Of a DNA stretch of 33,831 nucleotides, positions 31,755 to 33,831 are shown in pieces. Positions within the stretch are counted from its first letter, which is position 1. The number at the start of each line of letters is the position of its first letter. The DNA comes from Devosia equisanguinis (GTDB lineage: Bacteria > Pseudomonadota > Alphaproteobacteria > Rhizobiales > Hyphomicrobiaceae). The stretch covers positions 1-33,831 of the forward strand of contig CAMAYR010000028.1 in the NCBI GenBank assembly GCA_945862355.1, in the 5' to 3' direction. The position numbers and the translations under genes are program-made. The notes below the pieces were generated by a model that was given only the letters and a program-made list of their open reading frames with translations, was not told the DNA's origin and made no database searches.

Positions 31755-33005
31755 ATGGGCAAGATCCAGAACCCTTCCCTGCCCAAGGAGAAGATCAAGG
31801 TCCTGTTGCTGGAGAACATCTCGGACACCGCGGTGAACGCCCTCAAGATCTCAGGCTATACCAACGTCGAGCGTCTGACCAAAGCGCTGGAGGGACCCGA
31901 TCTCGTCGAGGCGCTCGCCGGGGTTCGGTTGCTCGGCATCCGCTCGCGCAGCGAGATCAGCCAGGAGATCGTCGATGCCACCGACCAGTTGATCGCGATC
32001 GGCTGTTTCTCGGTCGGCACCAATCAGGTCGATCTCGATGCGGCGCGGCGGCGGGGCATCCCCGTGTTCAACGCGCCATTCTCCAATACCCGCAGCGTCG
32101 CCGAGCTGACGATCGCGGAGATCGTGATGCTCTACCGGCGGATATTCTCCCGATCGGTCTCCGCGCATGGCGGGGGCTGGGACAAGTCCGCCGTCGGTAG
32201 CCACGAGGTGCGCGGCAAGACGCTCGGCATCGTCGGCTATGGCAACATCGGCAGCCAGCTTTCGGACCTCGCCGAGGCGATGGGGATGCGTGTGATCTTC
32301 TACGACCACACCGACAAGCTGAGGCGCGGCAACGTCGAGCCTACCAATACGCTGGACGAGCTGCTGGAGGCCTCCGACGTGGTCTCTCTGCATCTGCCCG
32401 AGACGCCGGCGACGATGGGTATCATGGGGCCCCGCGAGATCGGGTGCATGAAGAAGGGGGCCTACCTCATCAACAACGCGCGAGGCACGCTGATCGACCT
32501 GGACGCGCTGGCGGCGGCATTGCGCGCCGGCCACCTCGCCGGCGCGGCGATCGACGTCTTTCCCGTCGAGCCCTCCTCGAATGCGGAGCGGTTCGAGAGC
32601 CCGCTGCAAGGCATCGACAACGTGATCCTATCGCCCCACGTGGGTGGCTCCACGGAGGAGGCGCAGGAGCGCATCGGCGCGGAGGTTGCGCGCAAGTTCG
32701 TCGAGTACTCGGACGTCGGCTCGACGGTGGGTGCGGTCAACTTCCCGCAAGTGCAGCTTCCGCCCCGGCCGGTGGGCACGCGCTTCATCCAGGTCCAGAA
32801 GAACATTCCAGGCGAGCTCAGGCTGCTGAACGACGTGTTCGCAAGGCGCGGCGTCAACATCGCGGCGCAGTACTACCAGACCGACGCGGACGTGGGCTAC
32901 GTCGTGCTCGACGCCGATGGCGCGGTGGCGGATGCCGATGAAATCCTGGCGGAAATCCGCGCGAATCCGGGTACGATCAGGGCTCGGCTCGTGCACAGAT
33001 TGTAG
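31755..33005 (+). CDS. serA: D-3-phosphoglycerate dehydrogenase
   Basis: 416 residues, the E. coli-type short form with a C-terminal ACT domain. It oxidises 3-phosphoglycerate with NAD to start serine synthesis in the cytoplasm. GYGNIG at 161-166 is the NAD-binding loop; Arg243 (NNARGTLID), Glu272 (VEPSS) and His295 (LSPHVGGST) are the catalytic set. The ACT domain at about 343-416 (RFIQVQKNIPGELRLLNDVF) normally mediates serine feedback inhibition. ATG 31755 has GGAGAG 6 nt upstream; the frame is open to 31647, but that leader looks non-coding. Confidence 0.97.
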   Translation: MGKIQNPSLPKEKIKVLLLENISDTAVNALKISGYTNVERLTKALEGPDLVEALAGVRLLGIRSRSEISQEIVDATDQLIAIGCFSVGTNQVDLDAARRRGIPVFNAPFSNTRSVAELTIAEIVMLYRRIFSRSVSAHGGGWDKSAVGSHEVRGKTLGIVGYGNIGSQLSDLAEAMGMRVIFYDHTDKLRRGNVEPTNTLDELLEASDVVSLHLPETPATMGIMGPREIGCMKKGAYLINNARGTLIDLDALAAALRAGHLAGAAIDVFPVEPSSNAERFESPLQGIDNVILSPHVGGSTEEAQERIGAEVARKFVEYSDVGSTVGAVNFPQVQLPPRPVGTRFIQVQKNIPGELRLLNDVFARRGVNIAAQYYQTDADVGYVVLDADGAVADADEILAEIRANPGTIRARLVHRL

Positions 33006-33273
33006 TCTTGTCGACCGGGTAGGGTAGGGGCAACTAGGGGGTTGTACGGCTTTCCCTGGCGCGGCGGCACACATATGTTCCGCCACCCGCCTTGTGTAAG
33101 GGGTTGGTTCTGCTGGGCGCCACAGTGTGGGGCTGGCTCATCGAGCTGGCTCATGGGGCTCACAGTGAAGTCCGAGATGCCGCATGCGAACCCCACTTCA
33201 CCGGCTCGAATTGTAGGCGTATAGCCTCGCGACGATCCAGCAGGACCTCGCGCCTGCGTGACGAGGTGCCTCT

Positions 33274-33831
33274 ATGGCACAGGGAACTATGTCAGCACAT
33301 GGCGGCGAGGAAAAAGCTGATGCCACGACAGGCAGGCTGATCGCCCTGGCTATCGGCTCCGTCGGCGTCGTCTACGGCGATATCGGAACCAGTCCGCTCT
33401 ACGCGTTCAAGGAGGCGGTGAAGGCCGCGACTGAGCGCGGCGCGGGCGGTTCGGCGACGATCCTCGGCATCCTATCCTTGATGTTCTGGACGCTCATGCT
33501 GATCGTCTCGCTGAAATACGTGCTCATTCTGCTGCGTGCCGACAACAAGGGGGAAGGTGGAACGTTCGCGCTGATGTCGCTTGGTCTGATGGCCTCGCCC
33601 AAGTCCTCCGGTGTGCTTATCGTTCTTGGCATCCTGGGTGCGTCGTTCTTCTACGGCGATGCGATCATAACTCCGGCGATCTCCGTGCTGTCGGCGATGG
33701 AGGGGTTGAAGCTCATCTCGCTCCGTTTCGACCCCTATATCATGCCGTTTACGGTGGCGATCATCATCGGGCTCTTTGCCATGCAGGCGCGTGGCACGGC
33801 AGCGGTCGCGCGATATTTTGGACCTATCGTG
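33274..33831 (+). CDS. kup: Kup-family potassium transporter, N-terminal part
   Basis: The gene runs off the right edge after 186 codons with no stop. ATG 33274 has GAGG 7 nt upstream (33263-33266). After a short soluble N-terminus, [17 protein letters not shown] (residues 31-47) is the signature of Kup/HAK potassium uptake proteins. [27 protein letters not shown] and [20 protein letters not shown] are further conserved blocks with membrane helices. It imports K+ with protons across the inner membrane. The 268-bp spacer before it, after serA, shows no gene. Minus-strand frames here are shadows. Confidence 0.96.
   Translation, partial: MAQGTMSAHGGEEKADATTGRLIALAIGSVGVVYGDIGTSPLYAFKEAVKAATERGAGGSATILGILSLMFWTLMLIVSLKYVLILLRADNKGEGGTFALMSLGLMASPKSSGVLIVLGILGASFFYGDAIITPAISVLSAMEGLKLISLRFDPYIMPFTVAIIIGLFAMQARGTAAVARYFGPIV

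Overview
The window looks like a chromosomal segment of a high-GC alphaproteobacterium, most likely order Hyphomicrobiales (Rhizobiales). The evidence is strong GC bias at third codon positions, a thioredoxin-TPR / LON-domain / Trm112 gene string, a fused TRAP permease with a TAXI binding protein, and small lysine-rich and 64-residue proteins that resemble conserved rhizobial hypotheticals. I see no rRNA, tRNA, CRISPR array, phage gene or transposase. Family assignments come from reading the sequence, not from a database search.

Layout. 1-3250 (+): 3' end of glmS, a secreted TPR/SPOR protein and a DUF502 membrane protein. 3280-7471 (-): a TraX-like membrane protein, a fused TRAP permease and its TAXI binding protein; a perfect 11-bp stem lies between the last two. 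7472-8323: gene-free leader with a five-copy 8-bp repeat. 8324-13458 (+): a tight four-gene operon (imelysin, di-haem oxidoreductase, second imelysin, DUF1513 propeller) that probably handles iron in the periplasm. 13627-16734 (-): three small conserved proteins, a YHS-domain protein and a Crp/Fnr-type regulator, with two good operator-like palindromes. 17037-19655: a His/Gly-rich secreted peptide, a ceramidase-like membrane hydrolase (-) and a divergent MFS transporter (+). 19897-24196 (+): a three-subunit molybdenum hydroxylase whose large subunit carries a C-terminal CoxG domain. 24396-26429 (+): a small membrane protein and a ferredoxin-reductase-type flavoprotein. 26496-28469 (-): Trm112, LON-domain and CnoX-type proteins in one operon. 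28470-30149: a long sparse region and a secreted hypothetical (-). 30399-33831 (+): a second MFS transporter, serA and the 5' end of kup.

Most of the window is housekeeping or transport. The parts most worth following are: (a) the CoxL-like/CoxG fusion enzyme, whose active-site loop is not that of CO dehydrogenase; (b) the imelysin/di-haem operon with its odd leader; (c) a two-copy, roughly 100-bp dispersed repeat built on a long hairpin whose only stem imperfections are G-U wobbles on one strand; and (d) a scatter of short, near-perfect tandem duplications (8-15 bp units) inside genes and in spacers. I cannot show that any of these is an undescribed system; each is given with a decisive test.
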